Shown here piece by piece: positions 24,738 through 33,941 of a stretch of 64,000 nt of DNA. This stretch comes from Arthrobacter oryzae (lineage in GTDB: Bacteria > Actinomycetota > Actinomycetes > Actinomycetales > Micrococcaceae), in assembly GCF_003634095.1 (NCBI RefSeq), contig NZ_RBIR01000007.1, positions 1 to 64,000 of the forward strand, in the 5' to 3' direction. Every line of letters starts with the position of its first letter. Within the stretch, counting starts at the first letter, position 1. The notes below the pieces were generated by a model that was given only the letters and a program-made list of their open reading frames with translations, made no database searches and had not been told where the DNA came from. The position numbers and the translations under genes are program-made.

Positions 24738-26063
24738 ATGAAGATCAAATCCACACTCGCCGCCACGGTGATCGTTCTGCTGTTCTTGGGCGGCCTGGTG
24801 GGCTGCCGATCCGTTCCCGCGGCGGCTTCCTCAACCGCGTATTTCGTCAGTGCGGACGGCAGCGACGCCAACGACGGCACCTCACCCCGATCGGCCTGGC
24901 AGACCCTCGAGAAGGTCAATGCCGCCGGGTTGCGGCCGGGGGACTCGGTCAGCTTTCGCCGCGGGGACATCTTCTCCGGCGGCCTGACCGTCCGCGCGAG
25001 CGGCACCGCCCGGCAGGGGATCACCCTAAACGCCTACGGAAGCGGCCAGTTGCCCGTGGTCACGGCGGGGCTGGAGGGCACGTGCGTCCGGCTGGACGGC
25101 GACTTCATCACCGTGGACGGCCTGCAGGCGGAATCCTGCGGCTATGCGGGTTTCAGTGTCTACGGAGACCACGGTTCCGTTCGGAATTCGGCCGCGAAGA
25201 ACAATGCCGCAGGCATCAAGATCAGCGACGGCTCCGACTTCGGCAGCTACACGAACAATAGGCTCAGCGACAACAACATCATGAATGTCAACACTCCGGG
25301 ATCGGGCTGCGGCACCGCGGCGGCCGTGCAGTGCAGTGACGATTCGGGTGCCTTCGGCTTCCTCATCAACGGCAGCGACAATGAATTCGCGGGCAACACC
25401 GTCACCGGGTCCACTGCCCCGTCCTACGACTTCGGCCACGATGGCAGTGCGTTTGAGATCTTCAATGGCAACCGGAACAAAATCCACCACAATGTGGCGG
25501 TGGATAACAACGTCTTCTCCGAAATTGGGCGCGGAGGCGGCGGCACGGCCGACGGCAACATCTACAGCTACAACCTCATCCGGGCCACCTGCGGCACAGG
25601 GTGCGCCCAGGCCATGGGCCTGATTGCGCGCGGCGGGACGTCCTCCTTCGGCCCGACCAACGCCACCACGTTCGAGCACAACACGGTGTGGCTCAACGGC
25701 CCGGACTCCCAGGCGTTGGTCTGCCACTCCTCATGCCCGGCCTCCACGGTCGTTCGGGCGAACATCCTCGTGGCGGTCCGCAACTCGCTGTGGATGGACG
25801 GCGGCGGCTGGACCGAGGAGCGGAATGTCCTGAACGGCCCTGCCAATATTGTTCCGGGTCCGACGTCCACCACCGATCCCGCCGGCTTTGTGAATGCGCC
25901 GGCCGATCTCCACCTCTCCGCCGCAAGCCCGGCAATTGACCGCGCCGGACCGGGCCTGTTCCCCGCGGATTTGGACGGCCGTCCGGTCAGCCGGGACGGC
26001 GACTGCCACGGCGGCGACGCGACTGACGCGGGAACCTACGAGTACCAGCGCTCAGGTTGCTGA
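24738..26063 (+). CDS. Secreted right-handed beta-helix lipoprotein
   Basis: This 441-residue exported protein has a signal sequence ending in LVGC (about 16-19), a plausible lipobox. The mature part starts like carbohydrate-active beta-helix proteins (YFVSADGSDANDGTSPRSAWQTL), continues with Asn-rich coils typical of pectate-lyase-like parallel beta-helices, and ends with DLHLSAASPAIDRAG as in choice-of-anchor Q proteins. It could bind or cleave a polysaccharide, but no catalytic residues can be assigned. The ATG at 24738 begins the signal peptide; the open frame upstream is Arg-rich and unlikely to be translated. It is divergent from the galactoside operon and precedes the mannoside-type operon. 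Confidence 0.75.
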   Translation: MKIKSTLAATVIVLLFLGGLVGCRSVPAAASSTAYFVSADGSDANDGTSPRSAWQTLEKVNAAGLRPGDSVSFRRGDIFSGGLTVRASGTARQGITLNAYGSGQLPVVTAGLEGTCVRLDGDFITVDGLQAESCGYAGFSVYGDHGSVRNSAAKNNAAGIKISDGSDFGSYTNNRLSDNNIMNVNTPGSGCGTAAAVQCSDDSGAFGFLINGSDNEFAGNTVTGSTAPSYDFGHDGSAFEIFNGNRNKIHHNVAVDNNVFSEIGRGGGGTADGNIYSYNLIRATCGTGCAQAMGLIARGGTSSFGPTNATTFEHNTVWLNGPDSQALVCHSSCPASTVVRANILVAVRNSLWMDGGGWTEERNVLNGPANIVPGPTSTTDPAGFVNAPADLHLSAASPAIDRAGPGLFPADLDGRPVSRDGDCHGGDATDAGTYEYQRSGC

Positions 26064-26118
26064 CCGGGCGGCGCGGGGGGAGTCCGGCGACGGCGGCCGC
26101 CAGCCGGCGGGCCTGCCC

Positions 26119-26147
26119 TTGACAATACGGAACTGAACCGGTTTAGT
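26119..26147 (+). promoter_or_regulatory. Promoter of the LacI-led operon
   Basis: A consensus TTGACA (26119-26124) is followed after 17 bases by TTTAGT (26142-26147). Operator 1 occupies the end of the spacer and the -10 element, so a bound repressor would block RNA polymerase. Confidence 0.7.
26132..26147. promoter_or_regulatory. LacI-type operator 1
   Basis: ACTGAACCGGTTTAGT is a palindrome around AACCGGTT with the central CG typical of LacI-family sites. It overlaps the -10 of the promoter. It matches operator 2 in 14 of 16 positions. Confidence 0.75.
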
Positions 26148-26157
26148 AATACCCATC

Positions 26158-26173
26158 ACTTAACCGGTTCAGT
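26158..26173. promoter_or_regulatory. LacI-type operator 2
   Basis: ACTTAACCGGTTCAGT has its centre 26 bases downstream of operator 1. Both fit ACTNAACCGGTTNAGT. The site covers the early transcribed region, before the lacI start at 26214. Two such sites suggest cooperative autoregulation. Confidence 0.75.
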
Positions 26174-26213
26174 GCAGGAATCTGCCAGAGCCAAACCCGA
26201 AGGGATCGGCTCC

Positions 26214-27251
26214 ATGGCAGTCACCATCAGCGACGTCGCACAAGCGGCCGGCGTCAGCAAGGGTGCCGTGTCCTATGCCCTCAACGGCCAGCCGGGCGTC
26301 AGCCCGGACACCCGGGAGCGCATCCTGAGCGTGGCCAAGGACCTCGGCTGGAAACCGAGCCTGCGGGCGAAGGGGCTGTCCTCCGCCAAGGCATACGCCC
26401 TGGGCCTCGTGGTGGCCCGTGACCCCTCCTTGCTGGGAACCGACCCCTTCTTTCCGGCCTTCATCGCCGGGATCGAGACGGCGCTCGCCGAGCACGACTA
26501 CACCCTGGTCCTCAGCGTCGCCACGGCTCCCGGCGCCGAGGAACGCTGCTACCGCAAACTGGTGGAGAACGGAAGGGTCGACGGCGTGATCCTCACCGAC
26601 GTCCGGCATGACGATTCCCGCATCCCGCTCCTGCTTGAACTCAAGGTGCCCGCGGTTACGGTGAACCGGCCCGACGCCGGCTCGCCGTTTCCGGCCGTCT
26701 CCGTGGACGAGTCGGCCGGCATCATCGCTGCCGTGGAACATCTCGTAGCGCTGGGGCACCGCCGGATCGCGCACGTGGGCGGCGGCCAGGAATACATTCA
26801 CGGACGGAACCGGCGCGAAGCCTGGGAAAAGGCGCTGGGCGCTGCCGGCCTTCCGGCTGACCTCTTTGCCGCCGCGGACTTCACTGCCGCCGGGGGAGTC
26901 GCCGCCACCGCCGGACTGCTCCGCCAGGCCGACCGGCCCACCGCCATTGTCTACGCGAACGACCTCATGGCCACCGCCGGCCAGTCCTATGCGCAGTCGC
27001 TGGGGCTCAGCGTCCCCGGAGACCTTTCCATCACCGGCTATGACAATGCCGAGTTCACCCAGTACCTCAACCCGCCGCTCACCACTCTGGCCACCGACCC
27101 CATGCTGTGGGGCCGGGTTGCGGCCCAGGTCCTGCTGAACCAGCTGACCGGCGCCGGCCGCGGGGAAGACACGGTGCTCCCCGCGCCGCGCCTGGTGGTC
27201 AGGGCCTCCACCGGGCCGGCCCCCACTGACCCCGGGCCCGCCCGCCACTAG
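26214..27251 (+). CDS. LacI family transcriptional regulator
   Basis: This 345-residue regulator has an N-terminal LacI HTH (VTISDVAQAAGVSKGAVSYALNG, about 3-25), a hinge helix, and a periplasmic-binding-protein-like sensor domain (about 60-340) with LVALGHRRIAHVGG and LSITGYDNAEF. The ATG at 26214 starts the HTH directly; an open frame 14 codons longer would begin inside operator 2. It is the first gene of a probable beta-mannoside operon and likely autoregulates through the two operators. The inducer is unknown; a mannobiose-like sugar is inferred from the GH130 enzymes. Confidence 0.93.
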   Translation: MAVTISDVAQAAGVSKGAVSYALNGQPGVSPDTRERILSVAKDLGWKPSLRAKGLSSAKAYALGLVVARDPSLLGTDPFFPAFIAGIETALAEHDYTLVLSVATAPGAEERCYRKLVENGRVDGVILTDVRHDDSRIPLLLELKVPAVTVNRPDAGSPFPAVSVDESAGIIAAVEHLVALGHRRIAHVGGGQEYIHGRNRREAWEKALGAAGLPADLFAAADFTAAGGVAATAGLLRQADRPTAIVYANDLMATAGQSYAQSLGLSVPGDLSITGYDNAEFTQYLNPPLTTLATDPMLWGRVAAQVLLNQLTGAGRGEDTVLPAPRLVVRASTGPAPTDPGPARH

Positions 27252-27332
27252 CCTGCACGATCCCCACTGCTCGTCCCACACGAACCCCAACCCTGGCGCG
27301 TGCTGCCAGCAAACCCCTCCCAAGGAGACGCA

Positions 27333-28634
27333 ATGAAGCGCTTTTCAACTGCTACGCGAGTGATGTCCGTGGCCGCCCTAACTATCATGGGAGTCGGCCT
27401 CGCCGGCTGCGGCGGCGGGGCGGGCGGGGGCTCGGCGGCGTCCGCCACCACGGCCAAGGGCCCCATCAAGATCTGGTACTCCAACAACGAGTTCGAAGTG
27501 AAGTGGGGCAAGGACATGGTGGCGTCCTGGAACGCCGCCCACCCGGACCAGCAGATTGATGCCCAGGAAATCCCGGCCGGAAAGAGTTCCGAGGAAGTCA
27601 TCGGCGCTGCCATCACCGCGGGCAATGCCCCTTGCCTGGTCTTCAACACCGCTCCCGTCGCGGTGCCGCAATTCCAGAAGCAGGGCGGCCTCGTTTCGCT
27701 GGATTCGTTCCCCGACGGTGCCCAGTACATCAAGGACCGCACCGGCGACCTCGCCGATCAGTACAAATCCGCTGACGGCAAGATGTATCAGCTGCCGTGG
27801 AAGTCCAACCCGGTGGTCTTGTTCTACAACAAGGACCTGTTCAAGAAGGCGGGCCTGGACGCCGAGCACCCCAAGCTGAACACCCAGGCCGAGTTCCTCG
27901 ACACGGCCCGCACCCTGGTCAAGTCCGGAGCCGCGGCCAACGCCGTGTGGCCTTCGCCCTCCAGTGACTTCTTCCAGCCCTGGTTCGACTTCTACCCGTT
28001 CTATGCCGCCAGCTCGGGCGGGACCAACCTGCTCAAGGACGGCCAGGCTACCTTCGACAGCGATCAGGGCAAGCAGGTCGCCACCATGTTCCAAACCCTG
28101 TACAAGGAGAACCTGGCCTCCAAGGAGGTCTATAAGGGTGACTCCTTCGCCGAAGGCAAGGCCGCCATGTCGCTGGCCGGACCGTGGGCCGTCGCCGCGT
28201 ACAAGGGCAAGGTCAATTGGGGCGCGGTTGCTGTCCCAGGCGTGCAGGCCCAGGCCAGCGGGTCCACCTTCTCTGACGCGAAGAACGTCGCGATGTACTC
28301 CGCCTGCAAGAACCAGGGCACGGCGTGGGACGTCATGAAGTTCGCCACGAGCAAGGAACAGGACGGCAAGCTTCTGGCCGCAAGCGGCCAGATGCCCATG
28401 CGCAAGGACCTCCCGGCCACCTACGCGGACTACTTTGCCAAGAACCCGGCCTACAAGCAGTTCGCGGAGGAGGCCGGCCGCACCGTCGAGGTGCCGAACG
28501 TGTCCAACTCGGTGCAGATCTGGCAGACCTTCCGCGACGCATGGGGCAAGTCCGTGATTTTCGGCAACCAGAGCATCGATGACGCGTTCAAGGGCGCTTC
28601 CGACAAGATCAACCAACTGGCAGCCCAGAAGTAA
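27333..28634 (+). CDS. Extracellular sugar-binding lipoprotein (ABC transporter)
   Basis: This 433-residue family 1 solute-binding protein has a signal peptide and the lipobox GLAGC (about 21-25), followed by a Gly-rich linker. It captures the oligosaccharide for the two permeases that follow. AAGGAG six bases before the ATG at 27333 fixes the start. It follows lacI by 81 bases with no obvious promoter, so it is probably transcribed from the lacI promoter. It differs strongly from the binding protein of the galactoside operon, which fits a different substrate. Confidence 0.92.
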   Translation: MKRFSTATRVMSVAALTIMGVGLAGCGGGAGGGSAASATTAKGPIKIWYSNNEFEVKWGKDMVASWNAAHPDQQIDAQEIPAGKSSEEVIGAAITAGNAPCLVFNTAPVAVPQFQKQGGLVSLDSFPDGAQYIKDRTGDLADQYKSADGKMYQLPWKSNPVVLFYNKDLFKKAGLDAEHPKLNTQAEFLDTARTLVKSGAAANAVWPSPSSDFFQPWFDFYPFYAASSGGTNLLKDGQATFDSDQGKQVATMFQTLYKENLASKEVYKGDSFAEGKAAMSLAGPWAVAAYKGKVNWGAVAVPGVQAQASGSTFSDAKNVAMYSACKNQGTAWDVMKFATSKEQDGKLLAASGQMPMRKDLPATYADYFAKNPAYKQFAEEAGRTVEVPNVSNSVQIWQTFRDAWGKSVIFGNQSIDDAFKGASDKINQLAAQK

Positions 28635-28648
28635 CGGGTGATTCCCCC

Positions 28649-29614
28649 ATGTCACTCCGCACTTCTGATGGCAGCCCCGTAACCGGGGCGCCGGTTGGCG
28701 GAACGACGGACCAGCGGCTGGTTACCAGGAAACGCAAGAATTTCCTGGGCCGCCAGCCGCTGGGATTGTTGTTCAGTGCCCCGTACGTTATCTATGTCCT
28801 GGGCGTGCTGGCGTTTCCGCTCGGCTACGCCGTCTATATCTCCTTCCATGACTACTTCTTCACCGCTCCCGGCGTTCAGGTCGACCGTCCGTTCGTGGGC
28901 CTGGACAACTACATCACCGTCCTGACGGATCCCGCCGTGCAGCGGTCCTTCGCGAACATCGGCGTCTTCCTCGTCATCAACGTCCCGTTGACCGTCGGTC
29001 TGTCCCTGGTCCTGGCCAACGCCCTGAACCGGGTGACGAAGCTCAAGACCTTCTTCCGGGTCAGCTACTACGTTCCGTACGTCACGGCGAGCGTCGCCGT
29101 CGTCGGCGTCTGGCTGTTCCTGTTCCAGCAGAACGGCCTGGTCAACGCCGTGCTAGGGCCGCTGGCCCCCAATCCCTCGTGGCTGGTGAACTCCTGGCTC
29201 GCCATGCCGACCGTGGCGCTGTTCGTGACCTGGAAGCAGCTGGGATTCTTCATCCTGCTGTATCTGGCCGCGCTGCAGAACATCCCGGACGAGCTGTACG
29301 AGTCCGCCTCCGTGGACGGCGCCAACAAACGGGTCCAGTTCTGGAACATCACCGTTCCCGGCGTCCGGTCGGCCAGCGTGCTGGTGACGCTGCTGGCGAC
29401 CATCACCGGCGCCAACCTCTTCACCGAGCCGTACCTGCTCACCGGCGGCGGCGGCCCGGACGGCGCCTCCACCTCGCCGGTGTTCCTGATGTACCAGATG
29501 GGCATCCTGCAGGGAAACCCGGATGTGGCCGCCGCGCTGGGCGTGGTGCTGGTGATCGGCGTGCTGCTGATTGCCCTGATCCAGAAACGCCTCGTGGGCG
29601 GGAAGGAGGACTGA
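28649..29614 (+). CDS. Sugar ABC transporter permease (MalF type)
   Basis: This 321-residue membrane protein has six predicted helices and the EAA-type loop ESASVDGANKRVQFWNITVP near 220. It lies 14 bases after the binding-protein gene and one base before its partner permease. The N-terminal 30 residues are polar and cytoplasmic. Confidence 0.93.
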   Translation: MSLRTSDGSPVTGAPVGGTTDQRLVTRKRKNFLGRQPLGLLFSAPYVIYVLGVLAFPLGYAVYISFHDYFFTAPGVQVDRPFVGLDNYITVLTDPAVQRSFANIGVFLVINVPLTVGLSLVLANALNRVTKLKTFFRVSYYVPYVTASVAVVGVWLFLFQQNGLVNAVLGPLAPNPSWLVNSWLAMPTVALFVTWKQLGFFILLYLAALQNIPDELYESASVDGANKRVQFWNITVPGVRSASVLVTLLATITGANLFTEPYLLTGGGGPDGASTSPVFLMYQMGILQGNPDVAAALGVVLVIGVLLIALIQKRLVGGKED

Positions 29615-29615
29615 C

Positions 29616-30590
29616 ATGTCGACTCTCAACAAGGCAGCAGCGCCGAACGATAAGAATCACGGGAGCAACAGCGCCGGCCGCGGCCCCGGGCGTCTTTTGG
29701 GCGGTCGCCGCACCGAGGGGTCCGGAAAGGGGTCCGAACCGGCCTCCGGCGTGGAAAAGCGCAGGAACCTCGGCGCGGGCGGCTTCGTGCTCCTGGCCGT
29801 GGGCGCGTTCGTCTTCCTCTTCCCGTTCTATTACATGTTCATCGGGTCGCTGCAGACCTCGCCGGACACCTCGGTGGCCGGGGCGTTCCCCAACCCGGCG
29901 AACATCACGGGTGAGAACTACTCGAACATCAACAACTCCATCAACCTGCTCCAGGGCCTGGTCAACTCGGGCATCTTCACCGGCGGCGTCATCTTCTTCA
30001 CCGTGGTCTTCGGCCTGCTGGTGGGGTACGCCCTGGCGCAGATGCAGTTCCGCGGCAAGGGGCTGGTGTTCGGCATGATGCTGCTGGTGCAGATGATCCC
30101 CTTCCAGCTGCTGCTCATCCCGCTCTACGTGATGATCGTGCGGGACTACGGCCTGGCGGACACGTACCTCGGCATGATCCTGCCCTTCGCGATCAACTCC
30201 ACCGCCGTGTTCGTCTTCCGCCAGTACTTCATGCAACTGCCCTCCACCCTCTTCGAGGCGGCCAGGATTGACGGCGCCTCCGAGCTGCGGATCCTGTGGC
30301 AGATCGCCATCCCGCTGGTGAAGCCCGCGATTGTCACGGCGATCCTGCTGACGTTCATCGGGCCCTGGAACGAGTTCCTCTGGCCATTCCTGGTCACCAA
30401 GGACCAGTCCATCCAGCCGCTCGCCGTCTCCCTGGCGAACTACATCTCCAACATCGCGGCGACGGCGTCCAACCCGTTCGGGGCCATCCTGGCCGGCGCG
30501 TGCGTCCTCGCGGCGCCCGCCGTCGCACTCTTCATCTTCTTTCAGCGCCAGTTCATTTCCACCAATATCGGCTCCAGCGTAAAGGGTTAA
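29616..30590 (+). CDS. Carbohydrate ABC transporter permease (MalG type)
   Basis: This 324-residue membrane protein has six helices and the EAA loop EAARIDGASELRILWQIAIP near 213. About 50 polar residues precede the first helix. It is the heterodimer partner of the previous permease. The operon has no ATPase gene; a shared MsiK-like ATPase encoded elsewhere is expected. Confidence 0.93.
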   Translation: MSTLNKAAAPNDKNHGSNSAGRGPGRLLGGRRTEGSGKGSEPASGVEKRRNLGAGGFVLLAVGAFVFLFPFYYMFIGSLQTSPDTSVAGAFPNPANITGENYSNINNSINLLQGLVNSGIFTGGVIFFTVVFGLLVGYALAQMQFRGKGLVFGMMLLVQMIPFQLLLIPLYVMIVRDYGLADTYLGMILPFAINSTAVFVFRQYFMQLPSTLFEAARIDGASELRILWQIAIPLVKPAIVTAILLTFIGPWNEFLWPFLVTKDQSIQPLAVSLANYISNIAATASNPFGAILAGACVLAAPAVALFIFFQRQFISTNIGSSVKG

Positions 30591-30593
30591 TTC

Positions 30594-31688
30594 ATGACCT
30601 CCCCCCAGACTTCCGTACTGCCCACTGTCCCCTTCACCCTCACCCGCGCCGGCGTCATCATGACGCCGGAACCGGGCAACGAATTCGAAGCCGAAGGCGT
30701 GCTCAACCCCGCCAGCGGCCGCGGCACCGACGGCGAGCTGTATCTGCTGCCGCGCCTCGTCGCCAAGGGCAACGTCTCCCGCGTGGGACTGGCCAAGGTC
30801 ATCATCGAGGACGGCGTCCCCACCGGCGTCGAACGCCAGGGCATCGTCCTGGCCCCCGACGAGGGCTGGGAGCGCGGGCTGAACAACGCCGGCACCGAGG
30901 ACCCCCGCACCACCTGGGTGCCCAGCCTCGGCAAGCACCTGATGACCTATGTCGCTTACGGCCCGCTGGGTCCGCGCCTGGCGTTCGCCCACTCCGAGGA
31001 CCTGCGCCACTGGGCCCGCCTGGGCCCGTGCCTCTTCGGCTACCAGGCCGACCTCTCCATGGACCTGAACCTGTTCCCGAACAAGGACGCCGTGTTCTTC
31101 CCGGAGCCGGTCAACGACCCCGACGGCGTGCCCTCCTACGCGATGCTGCACCGCCCCATGTGGGACCTCGGCTGGATCCGCGAAGGCGAAGGCGAGCACG
31201 TGCCGGCGGGAATTACTGACAACCGTCCCGGCATCTGGATCTCCTACGTGCCGGTCGCCGACGTCGAGAAGGACATCAGCAACCTCGTCCACATGGCCAA
31301 GCACCGGCTCGTGGCATTGAGCGAGTTCCCGTTCGAGGAACTGAAGATCGGCGGCGGTCCCGCTCCGATCCGCGTCGACGAGGGCTGGCTGCTGATCCAC
31401 CACGGCGTTTCCGGCGAGCTGGCGAAGTCCGCGTTCGACCACCAGCAGAACGTCAACTACACCGCCGCCGCGATGATCCTCGACGCCGATGACCCCTCCA
31501 AGGTCATCGCGCGCAGCGACAAGCCGCTCCTGGCGCCCGAGACGGAGGACGAGATGTCCGGAATCGTGCCCAACGTCGTCTTCCCGACCGCGATCGAGAA
31601 GATCGGCGAGCAGCTGTTCGTGTTCTACGGCATGGCTGATTCGAAGATCGGCGTCGCCAAGCTGGACCGGATTCCCGCGGCCAACTAG
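30594..31688 (+). CDS. GH130 family glycoside phosphorylase/hydrolase
   Basis: This 364-residue cytoplasmic five-bladed beta-propeller enzyme is of family GH130, whose members act on beta-mannosides, mainly by phosphorolysis to mannose-1-phosphate. The conserved catalytic Asp is in NAGTEDPRTTW near residue 103, and blades show as LAFAHSEDLRHWARLGP and GGGPAPIRVDEGWLLIHHG. No signal peptide is seen. Whether it is a phosphorylase or one of the hydrolytic members cannot be decided by eye, since that depends on a few phosphate-binding residues. It starts 4 bases after the permease. Confidence 0.88.
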   Translation: MTSPQTSVLPTVPFTLTRAGVIMTPEPGNEFEAEGVLNPASGRGTDGELYLLPRLVAKGNVSRVGLAKVIIEDGVPTGVERQGIVLAPDEGWERGLNNAGTEDPRTTWVPSLGKHLMTYVAYGPLGPRLAFAHSEDLRHWARLGPCLFGYQADLSMDLNLFPNKDAVFFPEPVNDPDGVPSYAMLHRPMWDLGWIREGEGEHVPAGITDNRPGIWISYVPVADVEKDISNLVHMAKHRLVALSEFPFEELKIGGGPAPIRVDEGWLLIHHGVSGELAKSAFDHQQNVNYTAAAMILDADDPSKVIARSDKPLLAPETEDEMSGIVPNVVFPTAIEKIGEQLFVFYGMADSKIGVAKLDRIPAAN

Positions 31689-31742
31689 CCCGTCCCGCCC
31701 GCAGCCCAGTCCGAGAATCCGCCCAGCCCTGCAGGAGTACCG

Positions 31743-33845
31743 ATGACGAACAACAATGTCCGCACCACACTGAGAACGAAAGCGCCGGCGTTCGCTGTGG
31801 CCGCATCGATGCTCCTGCTCGGGGCGGGGACTGCCGCGGCGGCGCCCGCCGCACGGCCCGGCCAGGCGCCGGCGGTGCTGACCGCCCCGGCGGCCGGCAC
31901 CGCCGGAACCCCGCTGACCAACCTTGCACACCTGAACTTCCTCATGGACACCGTGCCGCTCACCCCCGTGGACGGCCACACCACGTACCAGATCACAGAG
32001 CACCCCTCGGCACAGGCGCCGTGGACGTACTCGGACAAGAAGGCCGACGGCAGCTACACCCGGGTCGGCGGCGGAGATCTGGACCCCGCCACCGGACACT
32101 GGAGCCAGGGCGCCTTCAACGCCGACGACATCGCCCGTACCGCCGTCGTCTATCTGCGGCACTGGAAGCAGACCGGTGACCTTGCCAGCAAGGAACGCGC
32201 CTTCCAGGCCCTGCGTTCGCTGACGTATCTGCAGACGGCAAGCGGCCCGAACGCCGGCAACGTGGTCCTGTGGCAGCAGGCCGACGGCACACTGACCCCG
32301 AGCGCCAAGCCCGTGGAACTGCCCGATCCCTCCGATTCGGCCGAATCCTACTGGCTGGCCCGCACCGTGTGGGCCCTCGGCGAAGGCTATGCGGCCTTCG
32401 CCGACGCCGACCCCGCCTTCGCGTCCTTCCTGCAGGAGCGCCTCCACCTCGCGCTCGGCTCGCTCAACAAGCAGTCCCTCGCCAAATACGGCACCTATGA
32501 CACGGCCGACGGCACCAAGGTTCCGGCGTGGCTGATCACCGGCGGCGCCGACGCCTCCGCGGAGGCTGTGCTGGGTCTCGCCGCCTATGTCAAGGCCGCC
32601 CCCGGCGACGGCACGGCCTCCACGGCGCTGTCCCGGCTGGGCGAAGGCATCGCCGGGATGTCGTCCGGCTCCGCGACGCAGTGGCCGTTCGGCGCGATCC
32701 TGCCGTGGAACAAATCCCGGACACTCTGGCACGCCTGGGGCGGCATGGCCCCGGCCGCCGTCGCCACCGCCGCCGAAGTTCTCCACCAGCCCCGGCTGCT
32801 CGAGGCCGCCGTCAAAGATTCCGCCGGATTCACTCCGCAGCTGCTCGCCGCGGGCGGTCCCAAAAACGCCTGGAGCCCCACGCCGGGCGAGGCACAGATT
32901 GCCTACGGGGTGGACTCGCGCGTCCAGGGCCTCGTTGCCACCGCGAAAGCCGCCAAGGCCCCCGGGCTGCTGGACCTCGCCGCCATCACGGCCGGCTGGT
33001 TCTTCGGCGCCAACCCCAGCGGCGCACCCGCCTACAACCCGGCCGCCGGCACGGCGATCGACGGGATAGAAACCGATGGCCGGGTGAACCCCAACTCCGG
33101 TGCCGAATCCACCATCCACGCCCTGCTGACCATGTTGGCCCTGGACAACAACCCGGGGCTTAAGGCCAAGGCCCTGGGGATCAACCGCACCGTCGCCACC
33201 CACGGGCTGAGCGTGGCGGAGGCCGAGTCCGGCACTATCACCGGCCCCGGCTCGGCGGTGAAACCTGCCTCTGCCTGGACCGGGGAAGCCAACATCTCCG
33301 GCGGCGGCTACGTCTCCCTGGCAGCTGGTGCGTCCCTCAGCGTGCCCCTGCCCGCCGCGGACGAACCCCGGAACATCTATCCGATCGTCAACCAGGGAAT
33401 TACGCCCTCAGGCAGCACCAGCTGGTCCGCCGGCAAGGGTCCGCTCGGCAGCACCCCCAACGGCGGCGCTGGCGCGCAGGGCATCACCGATGCGCCGGGC
33501 ATCCTCTTCCCGTTCGCGCTCAAGCGCGCGCTGCCCGCCGGGGCTGCCGCCGTCGTCGGCACAACGAACGGCGACGTCGCTCTGGATGCCCTGCTGATCC
33601 AGCCCCAGCTCTCCACCGTGTCCGTCTCCGGCCCCGGCGGCCAGTCCACGCTGTACGTCAGTGCGGCCCCGGAACCCATCGAGCGGAAGGTGAACCTTCC
33701 CGAAGGTTTCCACCTGAGCCAGGAGGCCTTCGATGCCTCCGGCCAGCCCGTCGCCCGGGGGCCGCAACCGAACGGCGCCGGTATTTCGGGCCGTGTTGCC
33801 GTAGCCCCCGGCGGATTCACCTGGGTGACGCTGGTCCGTAACTAG
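31743..33845 (+). CDS. Secreted protein of unknown function, probable alpha/alpha-toroid domain
   Basis: This 700-residue protein has a signal peptide (about 1-34, ending in AAA-AP). The large N-terminal part (about 60-490) is helical with regular hairpins, for example NADDIARTAVVYLRHWKQTG, SYWLARTVWALGEGYAAF and GAESTIHALLTMLALD, as in (alpha/alpha)6 glycosidase or lyase folds. The remainder (about 495-700) is beta-rich and may be a carbohydrate-binding or surface domain. I do not recognise a named family. It sits between two GH130-type genes in a sugar-uptake operon, so an extracellular glycan-processing role is a reasonable guess. A downstream transport operon fed by this protein fits the arrangement. 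Confidence 0.8.
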   Translation: MTNNNVRTTLRTKAPAFAVAASMLLLGAGTAAAAPAARPGQAPAVLTAPAAGTAGTPLTNLAHLNFLMDTVPLTPVDGHTTYQITEHPSAQAPWTYSDKKADGSYTRVGGGDLDPATGHWSQGAFNADDIARTAVVYLRHWKQTGDLASKERAFQALRSLTYLQTASGPNAGNVVLWQQADGTLTPSAKPVELPDPSDSAESYWLARTVWALGEGYAAFADADPAFASFLQERLHLALGSLNKQSLAKYGTYDTADGTKVPAWLITGGADASAEAVLGLAAYVKAAPGDGTASTALSRLGEGIAGMSSGSATQWPFGAILPWNKSRTLWHAWGGMAPAAVATAAEVLHQPRLLEAAVKDSAGFTPQLLAAGGPKNAWSPTPGEAQIAYGVDSRVQGLVATAKAAKAPGLLDLAAITAGWFFGANPSGAPAYNPAAGTAIDGIETDGRVNPNSGAESTIHALLTMLALDNNPGLKAKALGINRTVATHGLSVAEAESGTITGPGSAVKPASAWTGEANISGGGYVSLAAGASLSVPLPAADEPRNIYPIVNQGITPSGSTSWSAGKGPLGSTPNGGAGAQGITDAPGILFPFALKRALPAGAAAVVGTTNGDVALDALLIQPQLSTVSVSGPGGQSTLYVSAAPEPIERKVNLPEGFHLSQEAFDASGQPVARGPQPNGAGISGRVAVAPGGFTWVTLVRN

Positions 33846-33861
33846 TACCGCTGAACACTGA

Positions 33862-33898
33862 CCACTGATCCCTGACCGCTGGCCGCTGATCCCTGACC
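33862..33898. repeat. Two-copy 16-bp direct repeat
   Basis: CCACTGATCCCTGACC (33862-33877) recurs as CCGCTGATCCCTGACC (33883-33898) with a 21-base period, and shorter CTGACCRCTG units surround them. It lies in the short gap between the secreted protein gene and the next gene. Confidence 0.7.
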
Positions 33899-33941
33899 AC
33901 CGCGGCTTGGCATGCACTTCAAAGACAGGAAGATTGTCCCC

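Noticed and set aside
29439..33203. Very long minus-strand open frame (1254 codons) opposite the mannoside-type operon
   Set aside because: It is an antisense shadow of the permease, GH130 and secreted-protein genes. Its translation is Gly/Val/Arg/His-rich without domains, as is usual opposite high-GC genes with biased third positions.
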